From a bacterium (lineage in GTDB: Bacteria > Hydrogenedentota > Hydrogenedentia > Hydrogenedentiales > SLHB01), in NCBI GenBank assembly GCA_024231375.1, contig JAAEQP010000144.1, positions 1-8,829 on the forward strand: a stretch of DNA of 8,829 nt, given 5' to 3'. Position numbers and translations under genes: made by a program. The number at the start of each line of letters is the position of its first letter. Position 1 is the stretch's first letter. Shown here piece after piece: positions 6,710 through 8,829 of the stretch. The notes under the pieces were generated by a model. The model worked only from the letters and a program-made list of their open reading frames with translations, did not search any database and was not told the DNA's origin.

Positions 6710-7858
6710 ATGCAATACCGCCCATTTGGCAATACGGGATTCAGCGTCTCGGCACTCGGATTCGGCACCATGCGGCTGCCCACTACCGATGGCGACAAGC
6801 CCCGCGTCGACCGGGCGGAGACCACGCGCATCATCCGCCACGCCATCGACCAGGGCGTGAACTACGTCGACAGCGGGTACACCTACCAGGGCGAGGAGAG
6901 CGAGGTCGCCCTCGGCGAAGCCCTCCTTGATGGATACCGCGATCGGGTGGCCGTCGCCACGAAGCTGCCCGTATGGTTGGTTGAGTCGGAAGCCGACGTG
7001 GAGAAGTACCTCGACATTCAGCTTCAGCGGCTTCAGACGGACCGCATCGATTTCTACCTCATCCACAACCTGAACCGGGTGCTGTGGCCGCGCGCGACGG
7101 ACCATAGCGTCATCCCGGCCCTCGAACGCATGCGCGACAAAGGCAAGATCGGTCACATCGGGTTCTCGTTCCACGACACCTTCGACCTGTTCAAGGAGAT
7201 CGTGGATTCGTACGACGGATGGGAGTTCGTGCAGCTTCAGTACAACTACATGAACGAGACCGTGCAGGCAGGCACGGCCGGCGTGGAGTACGCCGCTGCC
7301 AAGGGACTGCCAGTTGTCGTGATGGAACCCCTCCTCGGCGGCTGCCTGGTCGATGCCCCCGCGCCGATCCGCCAGATCTTCGCCGAGTCATCCGCCCCCG
7401 ACCGCGCCCCCGTGGACTGGGCCCTGCAATGGCTCTGGAACCGGCCCGAGGTCGCCACGGTTCTCAGCGGTATGGGCACCATGGGCCAGGTTGAGGAGAA
7501 CCTGGCGTGCGCCGATGCGTCGGGCGTGGGCCGTCTGTCGGACGACGAACTCGAAACGCTACGCTGCGCGGCACGCGCCTACGACGATATGCATCCCATC
7601 CCCTGCACCAAGTGCCGGTATTGCATGCCGTGCCCCCACGGCGTGGACATCCCCCGCAACTTCTCCATGTACAACGACGCAAAGGTCTTCGGGGGCGGGC
7701 AGGTCAACCTCAATCGCGCCATCTACAACAACTTCGTCGACAAGTCCGCCCGCGCCGACGCCTGCACCCAGTGCGGCGAGTGCCTGCCCAAATGTCCCCA
7801 AAGCATCAAGATCCCCGACCTCATGCCCCAAGTCCACGAGGAGTTGGTGCAGGCGTAA
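6710..7858 (+). CDS. Aldo/keto reductase with C-terminal iron-sulfur domain
   Basis: A 382-residue cytosolic oxidoreductase. Residues 1-285 form an AKR barrel, beginning MQYRPFGNTGFSVSALGFGTMRL; the catalytic tetrad is D54, Y59, K85 and H119 (FYLIHNLN). GFSFHD (151-156), QLQYNYMN (176-182) and VMEPLLGG (204-211) are typical barrel strands. The C-terminal domain carries two cysteine motifs, C299-x2-C302-x2-C305-x2-C308-P and C352-x2-C355-x2-C358-x3-C362-P, the second a classical 4Fe-4S motif. This domain architecture is known in a widespread AKR subgroup of anaerobes and environmental bacteria whose substrates are mostly undefined; electrons may pass between NAD(P)H and the clusters. AAGGAG at 6694-6699 is 10 bases from the ATG, and only 43 bases separate it from the mannosidase stop, so it is probably cotranscribed. 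Confidence 0.93.
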   Translation: MQYRPFGNTGFSVSALGFGTMRLPTTDGDKPRVDRAETTRIIRHAIDQGVNYVDSGYTYQGEESEVALGEALLDGYRDRVAVATKLPVWLVESEADVEKYLDIQLQRLQTDRIDFYLIHNLNRVLWPRATDHSVIPALERMRDKGKIGHIGFSFHDTFDLFKEIVDSYDGWEFVQLQYNYMNETVQAGTAGVEYAAAKGLPVVVMEPLLGGCLVDAPAPIRQIFAESSAPDRAPVDWALQWLWNRPEVATVLSGMGTMGQVEENLACADASGVGRLSDDELETLRCAARAYDDMHPIPCTKCRYCMPCPHGVDIPRNFSMYNDAKVFGGGQVNLNRAIYNNFVDKSARADACTQCGECLPKCPQSIKIPDLMPQVHEELVQA

Positions 7859-7904
7859 GGGCTGGCATGGCGCAACGTCATCGGCCAGGACCGTCCAGCG
7901 GAAT

Positions 7905-7925
7905 AAATGGGGACAGTAACCATTT
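7905..7925 (+). repeat. Left arm of a perfect 21-bp inverted repeat flanking the RAYT gene
   Basis: The 21 bases from AAATGG to CCATTT, with core GGGGACAGTAACC, recur exactly and inverted at 8694-8714. Each arm is itself an imperfect palindrome: AAATGG and CCATTT pair around a 9-base loop. This fits the REP-type hairpins recognised by HUH tyrosine transposases. It lies 46 bases after the reductase stop and 36 bases before the transposase start. Confidence 0.9.
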
Positions 7926-7961
7926 CTTGCGCGTGTGCCGTCTTCGTGCTATCCTTGGTGC

Positions 7962-8693
7962 ATGGCTAGGCAAGCGAGAGTCGTGGTTCCCGGTGTTGCT
8001 CATCACGTGACCCAGCGGGGCAACAACGGACAGGACGTGTTCTTCGTCGACGATGATTACGGCGTGTACCTGTCGTACTTGAAGGAGAGCGCGGCGCGGT
8101 ACGGGTTGGGCGTCTCCGCGTATTGTCTGATGACGAATCACGTTCACCTCGTGGCGACGCCGGAGACCGAAGAGTCGCTGTCGAGGACGCTGGGCCGAAC
8201 GCATCTCATGTACGCCCAGTATGTGCATCGATTGCACGGGCGGTTGGGGCACTTCTGGCAGAGCCGGTTCTATTCGTGTCCCTTGGACGACGCCCACGCG
8301 CACAACGCCGCGGCGTACGTGGAGTTGAACCCGGTCCGCGCGGGGATGACGGCACGGGCGTGGGACTATGCGTGGTCGAGCGCGGCGGCGCATTGCGGGG
8401 AGGGGGGCGACCCGTCGGGCGCGTTGGAGCTAGGTGCGTGGTTCGATGCGATGCCAGCCACGAAGTGGAAGAAGACGCTGAAGGCGGTGGCGAAGTCGAA
8501 GGGAGCTGTTGAAGGCTTGCGCCTGCACACGCGCACGGGGCGCCCCTTGGGCGACGACACGTTCCTAAGCAAGGTGGAGGCGTTGGTCGGACGGCGCGTG
8601 CGCGCGGTGCCCAGAGGCCGCCCCAAAGGCAGCAAAGACACGAAGAAGCGGAAACGGCGAAGCGCTTCGGCAAAGGCACGGAACGCTAGCTAA
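7962..8693 (+). CDS. REP-associated tyrosine transposase (RAYT, Y1/HUH family)
   Basis: A 243-residue HUH single-strand transposase of the IS200-related REP group. It starts MARQARVVVPGVAHHVTQRGN, the usual RAYT opening. The metal-binding HUH motif is H60-V-H62 in LMTNHVHLVATP. The catalytic tyrosine is Y119 in AAAYVELNPVRAGM. GHFWQSRFYSCPLD (96-109) is a further family motif. The C-terminus TGRPLGDD...ALVG (192-210) plus a basic end (GRPKGSKDTKKRKRR) is typical. The ATG at 7962 is chosen because the homology starts there; an ATG nine codons upstream (7935) adds residues foreign to the family. No clear Shine-Dalgarno site is seen, suggesting weak expression. Its alanine and arginine codons favour GCG and CGG more than the upstream operon, which hints at separate origin. 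The stop codon abuts the right inverted repeat. All key residues are intact, so it may be active. Confidence 0.93.
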   Translation: MARQARVVVPGVAHHVTQRGNNGQDVFFVDDDYGVYLSYLKESAARYGLGVSAYCLMTNHVHLVATPETEESLSRTLGRTHLMYAQYVHRLHGRLGHFWQSRFYSCPLDDAHAHNAAAYVELNPVRAGMTARAWDYAWSSAAAHCGEGGDPSGALELGAWFDAMPATKWKKTLKAVAKSKGAVEGLRLHTRTGRPLGDDTFLSKVEALVGRRVRAVPRGRPKGSKDTKKRKRRSASAKARNAS

Positions 8694-8714
8694 AAATGGT
8701 TACTGTCCCCATTT
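8694..8714 (-). repeat. Right arm of the 21-bp inverted repeat
   Basis: Exact reverse complement of 7905-7925, starting at the base after the transposase stop codon. It contains GGTTACTGTCCCC and can form the same 6-bp stem (AAATGG/CCATTT). Confidence 0.9.
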
Positions 8715-8758
8715 GTTCCCACTGTCCCCATTTGTTCCCATTTGTTACCCCATTTGTT
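8702..8758 (+). repeat. Tandem REP-like repeats at the right end of the RAYT cassette
   Basis: A 19-bp unit beginning ACTGTCCCCATTTG occurs twice head to tail (8702-8720 and 8721-8739) without a mismatch. It is followed by a shorter variant, so that CCCATTTGTT appears four times, at 8708, 8727, 8737 and 8749. The first unit overlaps the right inverted repeat. These look like accumulated partial copies of the REP-like end. Confidence 0.85.
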
Positions 8759-8829
8759 AAACGTCCTGTATATGGACGGGCACGTAGAATTCATCAGGTA
8801 CCCGGGAGAATCGCCGGCCAGCGTAGCCA
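8759..8829. other. Terminal non-coding stretch
   Basis: No gene is visible after the repeats. The only structure is a small inverted repeat, CGTCC (8762-8766) with GGACG (8774-8778) around a 7-base AT-rich loop, of unknown meaning. Confidence 0.4.

Larger units (their letters stand above)
7905..8758 (+). mobile_element. RAYT cassette (REPtron-like) with inverted REP-like ends
   Basis: A single transposase gene is enclosed by REP-like palindromes in opposite orientation, with extra direct repeats on the right. This matches REP-associated tyrosine transposase cassettes, in which the enzyme recognises short hairpins rather than classical terminal repeats. The minimal unit is 7905-8714; the right boundary at 8758 includes the extra copies. 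No target duplication is evident, as expected for HUH enzymes. It lies directly downstream of the three-gene cluster without interrupting it. Confidence 0.75.

Noticed and set aside
7861..7899. GCTGG/CCAGC pair after the reductase stop as a terminator
   Set aside because: Five base pairs around a 29-base loop and no T run; not a credible intrinsic terminator.
8702..8758. CRISPR-like array
   Set aside because: The repeats are directly adjacent or nearly so, without unique spacers, and belong to the RAYT end; no cas genes nearby.

Overview
The window is a GC-rich bacterial chromosomal segment with single-stranded housekeeping-type content on the left and an accessory-looking set on the right. 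Trigger factor plus bacterial tRNAs with encoded CCA, Shine-Dalgarno sites and sigma70-like promoters show a bacterium. The gene mix (GH38 mannosidase, M55 peptidase, Fe-S aldo/keto reductase, REP-associated transposase with GGGGACAG motifs) would suit a high-GC member of the Planctomycetota/Verrucomicrobiota/Hydrogenedentota type, but that placement is a guess.

Left part, minus strand (1-1540): a near-consensus promoter (1509-1538) reads leftwards through tRNA-Gly(GCC), tRNA-Lys(CTT) and tRNA-Leu(TAG) into a trigger factor gene (tig). A strong stem-loop followed by a short T run lies between tRNA-Lys and tRNA-Leu and could attenuate the distal part. The tig product has an acidic N-terminal extension and a normal ribosome-binding domain. 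Inside the PPIase domain it switches to an unrelated tail that reads like the end of a PPC-type beta-sandwich domain, at the very edge of the window. This is either a real chimera or an assembly join.

Middle (1593-3057): a minus-strand gene (GTG start) encodes a 257-residue radical-SAM-like protein with SPASM-like cysteines. It has lost the CxxxCxxC cluster motif. It is followed by about 690 bases of non-coding DNA that holds several hairpins and, at its right end, the promoter of the plus-strand cluster.

Right part, plus strand (3058-7858): three closely spaced genes with good Shine-Dalgarno sites form a probable operon. They encode an M55 D-aminopeptidase-like enzyme with all metal and catalytic residues, a GH38 alpha-mannosidase related to MngB, and an aldo/keto reductase with two C-terminal iron-sulfur motifs. 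None has a visible signal peptide, so they would act in the cytoplasm, perhaps on imported glycoside or peptide fragments; this link is inference.

Far right (7905-8758): a REP-associated tyrosine transposase (RAYT) gene is enclosed by a perfect 21-bp inverted repeat. The right end carries further tandem copies of a CCCATTTGTT unit. The last 70 bases show no gene.
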